From the NCBI GenBank assembly GCA_015222055.1, contig JADFUR010000019.1, positions 53,770 through 117,769 on the forward strand: a stretch of DNA of 64,000 bases, read 5' to 3'. Below are positions 1 to 10,213 of this stretch, piece by piece (within the stretch, counting starts at the first letter, position 1; every line of letters begins with the position of its first letter). Under the pieces are notes generated by a model. It made no database searches. It saw only the letters and a list, made by a program, of their open reading frames with translations, and was not told the origin of the DNA. Source of the stretch: Bacteroidota bacterium (GTDB taxonomy: Bacteria; Bacteroidota; Bacteroidia; Bacteroidales; B39-G9). A program made the translations under genes and the position numbers.

Positions 1-1096
1 GATTAGTTTTAGGATTTTTTCCTGGTGAGAGTAAATTTACATTTGTGTTGGTATATAATGACCAATTATTATGTTTACCCGAACCGTTAATTCCTTTATA
101 TGGTTTTTCGTGAAAAAGAACTTTAAATTTATGCTTACGCGACACTCTTCTCATAACGTCCATCATAAGTTGATTATGGTCAACTGCTAAATTTGCTTCC
201 TCATAAATTGGAGCACATTCAAACTGGTTTGGAGCAACTTCGTTATGTCTTGTTTTAACGGGAATTCCTAATTTGTATGCTTCAATTTCGAAATCACGCA
301 TAAAAGAAGAAACGCGCATTGGTATTGATCCAAAATAATGATCGTCAAGTTGTTGGTCTTTAGCCGAAGCATGTCCCATTAATGTTCTGCCTGTTAAAAT
401 TAAATCAGGACGGGCATTATATAATGCTTCATCAACTAAAAAATATTCTTGTTCCAAACCTAAAGCAACACTTACTTTTGTAACATTTTTATCGAAATAA
501 TTGCAAACATCAGCAGCAGCTTTGTCAATAATAGCTAAAGACTTTAGTAAAGGAGTTTTATAATCGAGAGCCTCCCCTGTATATGAAACAAATATAGTTG
601 GAATACAAAGAGTTTTTTCTAAAATAAAAACCGGAGAAGATGGATCCCATGCAGTATAGCCACGAGCCTCAAAGGTATTACGAATACCGCCACTAGGGAA
701 ACTTGATGCATCGGGTTCTTGTTGAACTAATTTACCTCCGTCGAAACTTTCAATAACAGATGAGTTATCGAAAGGCTCAAAAAAAGCATCGTGCTTTTCT
801 GCGGTAGCTCCGTTTAATGGCTGAAACCAGTGTGTGTAGTGCGAAACACCTTTATCAATTGCCCATGCTTTAATTCCTGTTGATACCTGATCGGCAATTT
901 TACGATTTATCCTGCCCCCGCGTTCTATTGAATCAATTACATTATTATATGCTTCATTTGACAAATATTCTTTCATTTTTCGTTTGTCGAAAACATTAAT
1001 ACCATAATATTCAGAAGTTTTGTTAGCTGGCAAATCAATTTTGAGTGCTTGTCTTGCAAATAATTCTTCGAGAGCTTTAAATCTTATTATTGCCAT
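1..1096 (-). CDS. glnN: glutamine synthetase type III (N-terminal part; C-terminus is outside the window)
   Basis: Reverse-strand translation from ATG at 1096: [109 protein letters not shown]..., typical GSIII; open to the window edge and absent from the ORF track. Confidence 0.93.
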   Translation of the reverse strand, partial: MAIIRFKALEELFARQALKIDLPANKTSEYYGINVFDKRKMKEYLSNEAYNNVIDSIERGGRINRKIADQVSTGIKAWAIDKGVSHYTHWFQPLNGATAEKHDAFFEPFDNSSVIESFDGGKLVQQEPDASSFPSGGIRNTFEARGYTAWDPSSPVFILEKTLCIPTIFVSYTGEALDYKTPLLKSLAIIDKAAADVCNYFDKNVTKVSVALGLEQEYFLVDEALYNARPDLILTGRTLMGHASAKDQQLDDHYFGSIPMRVSSFMRDFEIEAYKLGIPVKTRHNEVAPNQFECAPIYEEANLAVDHNQLMMDVMRRVSRKHKFKVLFHEKPYKGINGSGKHNNWSLYTNTNVNLLSPGKNPKTN

Positions 1097-1306
1097 TTTA
1101 TTTTTTTTACATTAATTTAGGCCACAAATATATAAAATATGTATTAGACCCCGATTTATTTGGGGATAATTTTTCAAATTTTGCATTTTTTCATCTCATA
1201 CCCCCTAATTTACGATAGTTGAATTGTAAAAATTATAAAATTTGTTTTTATTTAAATGTTGTTTTTTTTTTTTACTTTTAGCCTTTAAATTTTAAACTCT
1301 ATTTAG

Positions 1307-1774
1307 ATGAAAAAAATTCAGAATTTATTATTAATTCTATTAACAGTTATTTTTGTTCTTCAATTTGAAATAGTGCAGGCACAGGAATTATCTATAGAAA
1401 ATAAAATTATTTTTAAAAAAGCAGAAAAACAAACACATAAAAAAAAGTATTTAACAGCTATTCATTATTACGAACAAATATTAAAAAACACTGAACATAT
1501 CGAAACCTTGATGAAAATTGCTGATTTGTATTTCGTTTCTTTATCACAAAAAAATTACTACAAAGCTCTTGAATTCTATAAAAGAGCAGAGAATGCCATT
1601 AATATTAAAATAAATAAAAACAGCAAGTTTGGAAGACGCAATAAAACGAAAGGATTTAAACAAACTTGCTCAAATAATATTAAAATCTGCTTATTACATA
1701 TTGAAAAATTTGATGATGCAAAAAAAAGACATCGTGATGCAAAAAACCGGCTTGATAAAGACAATACGAATTAG
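1307..1774 (+). CDS. small exported TPR-like protein
   Basis: Signal peptide (MKKIQNLLLILLTVIFVLQFEIVQAQ) followed by a TPR-like helical segment (YLTAIHYYEQILKNTEHIETLMKIADLYF). Confidence 0.6.
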   Translation: MKKIQNLLLILLTVIFVLQFEIVQAQELSIENKIIFKKAEKQTHKKKYLTAIHYYEQILKNTEHIETLMKIADLYFVSLSQKNYYKALEFYKRAENAINIKINKNSKFGRRNKTKGFKQTCSNNIKICLLHIEKFDDAKKRHRDAKNRLDKDNTN

Positions 1775-1914
1775 CACAAACATCAAAACACAAACATTTT
1801 TAAATATTCATAAAAAGACTATTTAACGAGTGTTTCGCATTAGACTACTAAAATTTATTTTTTACCGTAGGCAAAAAGCTGTATATTTAATTTTAATTTA
1901 AACAGACAATTATC

Positions 1915-3429
1915 ATGAAAAAAATTGCATTATTAATTCTTGCATCATTCTTTAGTTTGTTTTTATATTCACAAGAGAATAAGACATATAAAAATCTTAT
2001 TGATGCTTTAAGAGAACCCACAAAAGTATACAAACTCGACATCTCAGATAAAGGCTTGCCAAGTACAAGTCTTAAAAACATTGAGAAACTAGTAAACCTA
2101 AAAAATTTAAATTTATCAGGTAACAGAATTACTGAGATACCTCCTGTTTTGGGACAGTTAAAAAATTTGGAGACGCTTAATCTTTCAAGAAATTTAATTA
2201 GCGGTTTGGCTCCGGAGATATGGACATTATCAAAACTAAAAAGACTCGACATTTCGATTAATCAACTGAGTAAAATCTCACCAGAAATAACTAAGTTAAA
2301 AAATTTAGTTTGTTTAAATTTATCAGACAATGAAATAGAAGGTGTCCCTTTTGAAATAAGTAAGCTAACAAATTTGGTAAATTTAGATTTAAGCAGTAAT
2401 AAAATTCACTCGCTAAATATTGAGATTAACAAATTCGTTAATTTAGAAATCCTTAACTTAAATAATAATGGGCTAACCGAAATTCCTGAAAATATTGGTG
2501 CGTTAAAAAAATTAAAAATACTGCACCTAAATAAAAACTTAATAAAAAAAATCCCCTCAAGTATTGGGAATCTTAATAATTTAAACGAACTGCTTTTAAA
2601 TAATAATTTACTTACAAGCTTGCCTGACGAGATTAAAAATTTGGTAAATATTTCAAAATTAACATTGCACAATAATAATTTAATATCGCTGCCCTCGGGT
2701 ATTGGCAATTTGATAAAAATTACAACCCTTAATTTATCTCCAAACAAGCTTAGCACTTTACCTTTAGAGATTGGTAATCTTAAAAATTTATCATGTTTAA
2801 ATCTATCAATAAACAAACTAACAAAACTACCATCAAGCATTGGTGATTTAACAAATTTAGAGAACTTAAATTTATCAAAAAATCAATTGACAAAAATACC
2901 TTCTAAGATTGGGGAGTTAACGAATATTGACACTTTGAATTTATCAGACAATAAAATCACAAGTCTGCCAGCCGAAATAGGAAAGCTCAAAAATTTAAAA
3001 AATATTGAATTATCTCCTAATAATATTAGAACATTACCTGAGGAATTTTTTCAGTTAAAAAATATTACTACGCTTAATTTATCAGATAATAATATAAATA
3101 CATTGTCGTCAGGAATAGGAAAAATGTCAGGCTTAACGACACTTGATTTGTCGAAAAACGATCTGATTAACCTTCCTGTAGAGATAGGAAATTTAAAGAA
3201 ACTGGTTAGTTTAGATGCTTCAAGAAATCAATTAAATTCACTGCCTGCCGAAATAGGCGAGCTTAATAATTTAAAAACCCTAACTGTTAATAAAAATCAG
3301 TTGACTGCCTTTCCTCAAGAGATTGGGAAGTTGACAAAACTTAAAAAAATTTATTTAAAAGATAACAACATAAGCACAAAGCAATTAAAAAAACTTCAAA
3401 AGTTATTACCTAAGTGTAAATTAAAATAA
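1915..3429 (+). CDS. exported leucine-rich-repeat protein
   Basis: Signal peptide, then many tandem 23-residue LRRs of the form LxxLxxLNLSxNxLxxLPxEIGxLxN. Confidence 0.9.
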   Translation: MKKIALLILASFFSLFLYSQENKTYKNLIDALREPTKVYKLDISDKGLPSTSLKNIEKLVNLKNLNLSGNRITEIPPVLGQLKNLETLNLSRNLISGLAPEIWTLSKLKRLDISINQLSKISPEITKLKNLVCLNLSDNEIEGVPFEISKLTNLVNLDLSSNKIHSLNIEINKFVNLEILNLNNNGLTEIPENIGALKKLKILHLNKNLIKKIPSSIGNLNNLNELLLNNNLLTSLPDEIKNLVNISKLTLHNNNLISLPSGIGNLIKITTLNLSPNKLSTLPLEIGNLKNLSCLNLSINKLTKLPSSIGDLTNLENLNLSKNQLTKIPSKIGELTNIDTLNLSDNKITSLPAEIGKLKNLKNIELSPNNIRTLPEEFFQLKNITTLNLSDNNINTLSSGIGKMSGLTTLDLSKNDLINLPVEIGNLKKLVSLDASRNQLNSLPAEIGELNNLKTLTVNKNQLTAFPQEIGKLTKLKKIYLKDNNISTKQLKKLQKLLPKCKLK

Positions 3430-3446
3430 TTTTGATTGTGTTTAAT

Positions 3447-3481
3447 AAAAAATGACATATCTTTCAAGATATGTCATTTTT
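3447..3481. terminator. intrinsic (bidirectional) terminator between convergent LRR and lpxK genes
   Basis: Near-perfect hairpin aaaaaatgacatatctt-tc-aagatatgtcattttt with A/T tracts. Confidence 0.8.
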
Positions 3482-3504
3482 ATTATAATATTGAGATTGG
3501 TATA

Positions 3505-4575
3505 TTATATTCTCATTTTGTTAAAATTTTCGATAAAATCAACAATTCTTTTATTGAACTTATCGCCTTCATTATTTAAAAATTCAATCTCAATTGGCAA
3601 ATAAAATAAAGGAAGCTTCGAAAAGGAATCTGCATTTTTTAATTCGCCTAATCGCATTGCATCTTTTTCAGTAGTAATTATTATCTTCTTTTCATTTTTT
3701 ATTTTTCCAAACTCTTTAATAATCTTTTCAAGATTTCGTTTAGAAAAAGAATGATGATCTCTAAAACCAATATGCTGTATGTTTTCTGAGAACTCGTTTA
3801 AATATTTACTTAATGGTTTAGAGTTTGCAATACCTGTAACTAATAAAAACGAATAATTTTCTTCTTTACATTTAATTAAAGACAAGGACATCTTATTATT
3901 GTAAACAGGCTTTAAATCTTTATATTTAATTTTCGTAAAAAACAGTTGCTGAAAAGGAAAAATATTTAAATTTTTTGAAAATATTCTTTTCTCAAGAGGG
4001 CTAATTAATTCGGGTGACTTAGAGACAATAATAATATCGGCTCTTTTATGTTCATGGTAGCTTTCGCGAAGCCTCCCATATGGCAGTAAATTATCTTCAA
4101 AAATTGGTTTGTTATAATCTATAAGCAAAATTGACAAACCCGGTTTTACATATCTGTGTTGAAAAGCATCGTCGAGAATTATTGCCGATGGTTTAATTTT
4201 TTTTACAATTTTTTTTATCCCATTTACTCTGTCAGCATCAACAGCAACTGTTATTTCTGGGAATTTTGATTTAATTTGTTTAGGTTCATCCCCAATTTTT
4301 TTAGCTGAAGATTTATCATCAGCTATTATAAATCCTTTTGTTTTTCGTTTATAACCACGACTTAAAGTAGCAATATTAAATTGATCTTTTAAAAGAGAAA
4401 TTAGATATTCTACATGAGGTGTTTTTCCTGTTCCTCCAACAGTAATATTCCCAACATTTATTACGGGCAATTCAAATTCATGAGAATTGATAAAATTATA
4501 ATCAAAAAACCTGTTTCGGATTGATACAAAAAACCCATAAATAATAGAAAAGGGAAATAAAAGCCACTTAAACAT
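3505..4575 (-). CDS. lpxK: tetraacyldisaccharide 4'-kinase
   Basis: VINVGNITVGGTGKTPHVEYL P-loop, LSRGYKRKTKGF and DDAFQHRYVKPGLSILLIDYNKP motifs. Confidence 0.93.
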   Translation of the reverse strand: MFKWLLFPFSIIYGFFVSIRNRFFDYNFINSHEFELPVINVGNITVGGTGKTPHVEYLISLLKDQFNIATLSRGYKRKTKGFIIADDKSSAKKIGDEPKQIKSKFPEITVAVDADRVNGIKKIVKKIKPSAIILDDAFQHRYVKPGLSILLIDYNKPIFEDNLLPYGRLRESYHEHKRADIIIVSKSPELISPLEKRIFSKNLNIFPFQQLFFTKIKYKDLKPVYNNKMSLSLIKCKEENYSFLLVTGIANSKPLSKYLNEFSENIQHIGFRDHHSFSKRNLEKIIKEFGKIKNEKKIIITTEKDAMRLGELKNADSFSKLPLFYLPIEIEFLNNEGDKFNKRIVDFIENFNKMRI

Positions 4576-4673
4576 ATTGAAATTTTAATTTTGAAATTAG
4601 AAATTTGCCTTCATTTTTGGAATATTTAATCCGGAAATAGAAGGCAAATTAAAAAAAATAAACATTCAAATTG

Positions 4674-6446
4674 TTAATGAATATCAATATCAAAAGGCAT
4701 TCGAGCCTGACAACCATTAATTTTAGTCATCTCCTGAATTTTTTCATAATATTTGTATTCATTTCCCAATTTATTACTAATAATTGATGTTGCAACATCG
4801 CCTTTAAGTTGTTTCATTATTTGTGAAAAAGGGTCTGTTTGTTTAGGCAATGATACGATACGATATTTTTCAATATTTGCCTTCTCAGCAGCGATTTCAA
4901 TTGCTTTGTTTAATCCGCCAAACACATCGACTAAACCAAGTTCTTTAGCATTTTCTCCACTCCAAACTCTACCTTGACCAATTTTATCTACAGCTTCTTT
5001 TGTCATATTTCGACCATCAGCAACGTGAGATATAAAAGTATCATAAATATCTTCAACACTGGTTTGGATAATATCTCTTTCGGCACCTGTCATTCGGCGA
5101 GTCATAGATCCTAAATCAGAATAATTATTAGTCTTAACTCTGTCGACAGTTATTCCTAATTTATTTTTCAAAAATCTTTCTCCATTCCATAAAAGGCCAA
5201 ACACTCCTATTGAGCCTGTAATGGTGTTAGGGCTGGCAACAATAGTATCGGCTGCACAAGAAATGTAATAACCACCAGAAGCAGCAACATTACCCATTGA
5301 TGCAATAACCGGTTTCACTTTTTGTGTTAAAAAAACTTCACGCCAAATAACTTCAGAAGCTAATGCACTTCCTCCAGGTGAATTTACTCTTAAAACAACA
5401 GCTTTTATACTTTTGTCGAGACGAGCCTTACGAATAGTATTAGATAATTTTTCAGAACCAATTGTTTTATCAGAACCTTTACCCATATTAATTTCACCAC
5501 TAGCATAAATAACGGCTATTTTATTTTTTGCTAAATGTTTATATTTAGGCTTTTTAGGTACGTTTTGGTATTTAGCAAGAGAGATAAATTTTAATTTTTT
5601 AGTTTGTTTAATTTTAACTCTGTCTTTAAGTTCCGCAAGAATTTCATCTTTATACTTAATGCCATCAATAATTTTATATTTTAAAGCACTTTTTGGATTT
5701 CTTATTGTAAGATTATCTGCATATTTTGTTAAATCATCAATTGAAATATTTCGTTGTTCAGAAATGCCTTTTAAAAATTTATCCCATATTGAACCCATAA
5801 ATGCATTATATTGCTCGCGATTTGCATCGCTCATTTTATCAAGCATATAAGGTTCAACAGCACTTTTAAATTTTCCGTGACGAATAATTTGGGGCTCAAT
5901 ATCAAGTTTTTTCAATGCTCCTTTAAAAAACATTAATTCTGCATGCAAGCCTTTTAGTTCAATAATTCCTTCCGGATTAAGGTAAATTGAATCGGATACA
6001 GTTGCCAAATAATAACTTGATTGGGTGTAGTAATCGGCATAACTGACAATAAATTTATTTGATTCTTTAAAATCAAGAAGAGCGTTTCTTATTTCCTCAA
6101 CACTGGCAATTCCTGTATTTATAACTGTTAAATCAAGATAAATGCCTTTAATGTTATCATCTGTTTTAGCAGCTTCAATATTTTTCAAAATATCGTCCAA
6201 GCCTAAAAAAGGATCAGCTTCAAATGCTTGAAAATTGAAATTTTCCATTGGGTTGGTTGATGCTCTGTCGACAATTTTTTTGTTTAATTTAACTTGAAGA
6301 ATAGTGTTTGGTTTAATTTTCACGGTTTTATCTTGGCCTGAAGATACAATACTTCCAACCACACCAAAAAATATTAACACTCCGATAAAAGAGACAAGAA
6401 TTACACCTAGTATAGTTGCCAATGTGTATTTAAAAAAGCTTTTCAT
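4674..6446 (-). CDS. sppA: signal peptide peptidase SppA, 67K type
   Basis: N-terminal TM helix; VVLRVNSPGGSALASEVIWREV and ASMGNVAASGGYYISCAADTIVASPNTITGSIGV. Confidence 0.93.
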   Translation of the reverse strand: MKSFFKYTLATILGVILVSFIGVLIFFGVVGSIVSSGQDKTVKIKPNTILQVKLNKKIVDRASTNPMENFNFQAFEADPFLGLDDILKNIEAAKTDDNIKGIYLDLTVINTGIASVEEIRNALLDFKESNKFIVSYADYYTQSSYYLATVSDSIYLNPEGIIELKGLHAELMFFKGALKKLDIEPQIIRHGKFKSAVEPYMLDKMSDANREQYNAFMGSIWDKFLKGISEQRNISIDDLTKYADNLTIRNPKSALKYKIIDGIKYKDEILAELKDRVKIKQTKKLKFISLAKYQNVPKKPKYKHLAKNKIAVIYASGEINMGKGSDKTIGSEKLSNTIRKARLDKSIKAVVLRVNSPGGSALASEVIWREVFLTQKVKPVIASMGNVAASGGYYISCAADTIVASPNTITGSIGVFGLLWNGERFLKNKLGITVDRVKTNNYSDLGSMTRRMTGAERDIIQTSVEDIYDTFISHVADGRNMTKEAVDKIGQGRVWSGENAKELGLVDVFGGLNKAIEIAAEKANIEKYRIVSLPKQTDPFSQIMKQLKGDVATSIISNKLGNEYKYYEKIQEMTKINGCQARMPFDIDIH

Positions 6447-6579
6447 GAGCGAATAATTTTTAAATTAATAATTTATTTATGTTTTTACAAATTTAAGATG
6501 TTTATAGCAAAAACAAAATAATTTTATCCTTGAAAATTCAAAAAAAATATTGAATTTTGTATTTTCAAAAAATATCTAT

Positions 6580-7074
6580 ATGGCAAAAGTGTATTTACTT
6601 TTAGGAGGAAATTTGGGTGACCGTAATTATTACATCCAGGAGTCCGAACAAATGATTGAATGTGAATTAGGGAAAATTACAACTAAGTCATCAATTTATG
6701 AAACTGAACCATGGGGTTTTCAAAACGAACAAAATTTTTATAATTGCGTTGTTCTCATTAATACCATTTATAAACCTCAAGAGTTGTTGAAAAAAATTCA
6801 TGCTATTGAAAATAATTTGGGCAGAAAGAGAGGAAGCCAACAATATTCATCACGAACGGTAGATATAGATATTTTATTTTATGACAATATTATTTTGAAC
6901 GAGGATAATTTAATAATTCCACATTCAAAATTGCATAAAAGAAAATTTGTATTAGAGCCATTATGCGAAATAAATCCCGAATTTGTTCATCCGGTAATGA
7001 ATGTTACATTAAATAATTTATTATTTAACTGTGAAGACAATCTTATTGTTAAAAAAATTGAAGCAAAAATCTGA
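6580..7074 (+). CDS. folK: 2-amino-4-hydroxy-6-hydroxymethyldihydropteridine diphosphokinase
   Basis: VYLLLGGNLGDR, YETEPWG, SRTVDIDILFYD, IPHSKLHKRKFVLEPLCEI. ORF track starts at 6550; the ATG at 6580 (MAKVYLLLGG) is the likely start. Confidence 0.92.
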   Translation: MAKVYLLLGGNLGDRNYYIQESEQMIECELGKITTKSSIYETEPWGFQNEQNFYNCVVLINTIYKPQELLKKIHAIENNLGRKRGSQQYSSRTVDIDILFYDNIILNEDNLIIPHSKLHKRKFVLEPLCEINPEFVHPVMNVTLNNLLFNCEDNLIVKKIEAKI

Positions 7075-7083
7075 AAATTAATT

Positions 7084-7563
7084 TTAATACAAATAAGCAA
7101 CAAAAAAAGTCAACACAACAGACCATAATACCACAGCTGATATTAAAAAAAATAAGGTTTTACTACAAAGAGTATAGTATTTTACAGCTATAAAAGTTCC
7201 TACTGGGATAGATAATATTATAGGTGTAATAATTGAGAGCCCTAACAAACCATACTTCTGCTTAACTCTAATTACTCGTCGGTTCTTTTTAGAAAAAATA
7301 TTTTTTTGCTTTAGTTTTCTTTTTGAATGAGGAATTACTTTTTTACAAAACAATTTTTCTCTTATTTTTTTAATCAAAAAATCGAATGCGATTGAAATTG
7401 GCTTTGTTAATAATGCAAATGCTAAAATTCCAATAGTACCACCCACAGAAGTTAAAGTAATCGTCTTAGCAATACTATGTTTGCATTGTAAAACAGAAAA
7501 AAAAGGAGATATCGCAAATTTAATACTCCCCAAAAAAATTATATATGTAATTTTATTAAACAT
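7084..7563 (-). CDS. small integral membrane protein of unknown function
   Basis: Several predicted TM segments with a basic central loop; no family recognised with confidence. Confidence 0.55.
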   Translation of the reverse strand: MFNKITYIIFLGSIKFAISPFFSVLQCKHSIAKTITLTSVGGTIGILAFALLTKPISIAFDFLIKKIREKLFCKKVIPHSKRKLKQKNIFSKKNRRVIRVKQKYGLLGLSIITPIILSIPVGTFIAVKYYTLCSKTLFFLISAVVLWSVVLTFFVAYLY

Positions 7564-7571
7564 TTGTGCAA

Positions 7572-8222
7572 TTATTCTTTATTGCCAAAAGCTAAATCGC
7601 CTGCATCACCAAGCCCAGGAACAATATAAGATTTAACAGTAAGTTCTTGGTCAACAACTCCAACCCAAATTGAAACATCCTTACTAGGTAAATTTTTCTT
7701 AATATAATTAACTCCTTCATTACTGGCAATTATTGATACAATATGAGTGTGTTTAGGGTTTCCTTTTTTCAACATAGCTTTATAAGCCAAAACCATTGAG
7801 GCTCCTGTCGCCAACATTGGATCAGAAATAATTACAATTTTATCGTCAATAATTGGTCCGGTAATATATTCAAACTCTACATGAAAAGTTCCGTCTCCAT
7901 CATATTTTCTGTAAGCAGATATAAAAGTGTTTTCAGCTTTATCAAAGTAGTTTAAAAGGCCTTTATGCAAAGGCAAACCTGCTCTCAAAACGGTTGACAA
8001 AACGGGCTGTTCGTTAATTAAGGGAACATCAGCAATGCCAAGAGGTGTGTGAATGGATTTGTTTGTATAACTTAATTCTTTACTTATTTCATAAGCAAAT
8101 ATTTCTCCAATTCGTTCAAGATTGCGTCTAAAACGCATACTGTCTTTTTGAATTTTTTCATCACGAAGTTCAGCTATAAACTGATTAAAAATTGAGTTGC
8201 TGTCGCCAAGAATTTTAATCAT
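7572..8222 (-). CDS. upp: uracil phosphoribosyltransferase
   Basis: VLRAGLPLHKGLL, IDDKIVIISDPMLATGASMVLA, VPGLGDAGDLAFG. Confidence 0.92.
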   Translation of the reverse strand: MIKILGDSNSIFNQFIAELRDEKIQKDSMRFRRNLERIGEIFAYEISKELSYTNKSIHTPLGIADVPLINEQPVLSTVLRAGLPLHKGLLNYFDKAENTFISAYRKYDGDGTFHVEFEYITGPIIDDKIVIISDPMLATGASMVLAYKAMLKKGNPKHTHIVSIIASNEGVNYIKKNLPSKDVSIWVGVVDQELTVKSYIVPGLGDAGDLAFGNKE

Positions 8223-8237
8223 CTTTAAAAAAATTGT

Positions 8238-8930
8238 TTAAATTAAATTTTTATCTGCAAAGCTAAAATATTTATCATCCGCAACAATAATATGGTCAAG
8301 AATTTTTATGTCAAAATATTCAGATGCCTTTATTAATTTATCAGTAATTCTCTTATCATTGCTACTTGGAGTCATATTTCCTGATGGATGATTGTGGCAT
8401 AATATTATTGAAGAAGCTAATTCATTTACTGCCAACTTTAAAATAATTTTCACATCAATCACAGTTCCAGAAACCCCTCCCTGACTAATTTTATGTTTTT
8501 CTATAACTTTATTTTGTCTGTTTAAACAAAGCACCCAAAATTCTTCGTAAGGCAGATCAGATAGAATAGCTTGAAAAATATTAAAAATATCTTTACTGTT
8601 GGTTATTTTAATTTTGCTTTCAGCTTCAACGAATTTTCGGCGTCTTCCTAATTCAAGTGCTGCAATAATTGCTATTGCTTTTGCGTCTCCAATACCATTA
8701 AACGATTTTAAATCGCTGATGGATAGCTTCCCTAGTTCGTTTAAATTATTTTTTACTTTTGAAAGGATGGCTTTAGATAAATCAACAGCGGTTATGTTTT
8801 TATTCCCTGAACCAATAAGAATTGCAATTAATTCGGCATTACTAAGACTATTAATGCCTTTAGAGAGTAATTTTTCTCGAGGACGGTCGTCAATTGACCA
8901 ATTCTTTATGCTTAAATTATTCTTTACCAA
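8238..8930 (-). CDS. radC: RadC family JAB/MPN-domain protein
   Basis: RPREKLLSKGINSLSNAELIAILIGSG; HNHPSGNMTPSSNDKRIT; LDHIIVADDKYFSFAD. Confidence 0.93.
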   Translation of the reverse strand: MVKNNLSIKNWSIDDRPREKLLSKGINSLSNAELIAILIGSGNKNITAVDLSKAILSKVKNNLNELGKLSISDLKSFNGIGDAKAIAIIAALELGRRRKFVEAESKIKITNSKDIFNIFQAILSDLPYEEFWVLCLNRQNKVIEKHKISQGGVSGTVIDVKIILKLAVNELASSIILCHNHPSGNMTPSSNDKRITDKLIKASEYFDIKILDHIIVADDKYFSFADKNLI

Positions 8931-8948
8931 ACTTAATTTATTAGATAT

Positions 8949-8976
8949 AAAAAAAGCCTTCGTAAAGAAGACTTTT
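8949..8976 (-). terminator. intrinsic terminator downstream of rpsT
   Basis: Reverse strand agtcttc-tttac-gaaggct followed by a T run. Confidence 0.55.
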
Positions 8977-8994
8977 AAATTTTCTTAATAAAAA

Positions 8995-9246
8995 TTACAA
9001 GCTAGAAACATGCAAAGTCAAACTTGACTTTAAATTTGAAGCTTTATTCTTATGAATAATATTTCTTTTTGCAAGTTTGTCAAGTAGAGAAGCTACTTTT
9101 GGCAACAATTCTACTGCAACACTTTTATCCTCAGTTGTTTTTAATTTACTGATAGCATTTCTTGCTGTTTTTGCATAAAATTTATTATGCAATCTTCTTT
9201 TTTCGCTTTGACGAATTCTCTTTTCTGCTGAAATATGATTTGCCAT
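8995..9246 (-). CDS. rpsT: 30S ribosomal protein S20
   Basis: MANHISAEKRIRQSEKRRLHNKFYAKTARNAISKLK. Confidence 0.95.
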   Translation of the reverse strand: MANHISAEKRIRQSEKRRLHNKFYAKTARNAISKLKTTEDKSVAVELLPKVASLLDKLAKRNIIHKNKASNLKSSLTLHVSSL

Positions 9247-9276
9247 ATTATTAAAAATATTATTTATTAAAAATTG

Positions 9277-9348
9277 TAGTCCGGCGGGGAATCGAACCCC
9301 GGTTACCAGGATGAAAACCTGGCGTCCTAACCCCTAGACGATCGGACC
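9277..9348 (-). tRNA. tRNA-Glu (anticodon TTC)
   Basis: Reverse strand GGTCCGATCGTCTAGGGGTTAGGACGCCAGGTTTTCATCCTGGTAACCGGGGTTCGATTCCCCGCCGGACTA folds as a cloverleaf with TTC anticodon. Confidence 0.93.
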
Positions 9349-9436
9349 ATTATTAATTGTAATCGGTTTGCAAAAGTAACACATTTTTCTTTTTTTCAAA
9401 ACATTTTCCAAAAAAAATTACACAAAAATGTAAAAT

Positions 9437-10153
9437 TTAATCATTTTTCTTTTCAGAGAGCAGATTAATTAGCATTTTAAGCTGATTATTAGTCCCTAAA
9501 ACAAAAATCTTATCTTTTTTTGATAACTTCATTTTGTGAGATGGGTTAAAAATAAAATTTCCTACTCCTGTTTTTATTCCAACAATATTAGCCCCAGAGA
9601 CATTTCTTATCCCTAACTCACCTATTGTTTTGTTTATAAATTTTTTTAGAATGTTTTCACATGAAAATTCTTCAAGATTAACATCATCCTTACTTTGTAA
9701 AAGCATTTTATCAAGAAACTCTACAATATCAGGCTGAGCGACTAATTTTGCCATGTGTCTTCCTCCAATTAAATCAGGCATTACAACAAAATTTGCTCCT
9801 GCTTTTTTTAATTTTGAGTTTGAACTAATATTAGATGCTCTGCTTACTATTTTTATAGATGAATTTATTTGACGAGCAGTTAAAACTACATATAAATTGT
9901 CTGAATCAATCGGCAAAGTTGTTATTAATGCTTTTGCTTTTTTAATATTGGCCAAAATAAGGGTGTCGTCTTCTGTTGCGTCGCCTTGAATAAAATGAGA
10001 GTTATCTCCTTGAAATTTTCCATTCAAACTTTCTTCTTTATCAATAATCACAAGGCTTTCGCCATGCTCAAGCAAATTGTTTGCTGCTTGTTTACCATTC
10101 CTTCCATAACCACATATTATAATATGATTATTTCGTTGATTGTAATTATTCAT
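9437..10153 (-). CDS. TrkA-N/RCK-domain (potassium-channel regulatory) protein, no TM domain
   Basis: IIICGYGRNGKQAANNLLEHGESLVIIDKEE Rossmann motif, GDATEDDTLILANIKKAKALI, C-terminal TrkA-C-like region. Confidence 0.8.
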   Translation of the reverse strand: MNNYNQRNNHIIICGYGRNGKQAANNLLEHGESLVIIDKEESLNGKFQGDNSHFIQGDATEDDTLILANIKKAKALITTLPIDSDNLYVVLTARQINSSIKIVSRASNISSNSKLKKAGANFVVMPDLIGGRHMAKLVAQPDIVEFLDKMLLQSKDDVNLEEFSCENILKKFINKTIGELGIRNVSGANIVGIKTGVGNFIFNPSHKMKLSKKDKIFVLGTNNQLKMLINLLSEKKND

Positions 10154-10213
10154 TTTCTTTTTTAAAATATTTTTACTAAATTTATCAAAAATAAGAAAAT
10201 TCTTATTAACAAT

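Noticed and set aside
1893-2840. Antisense ORFs (1893..2252 and 2406..2840) opposite the LRR gene
   Set aside because: Open only because the LRR coding repeats bias the opposite frame; no family resemblance and fully overlapped by a convincing CDS
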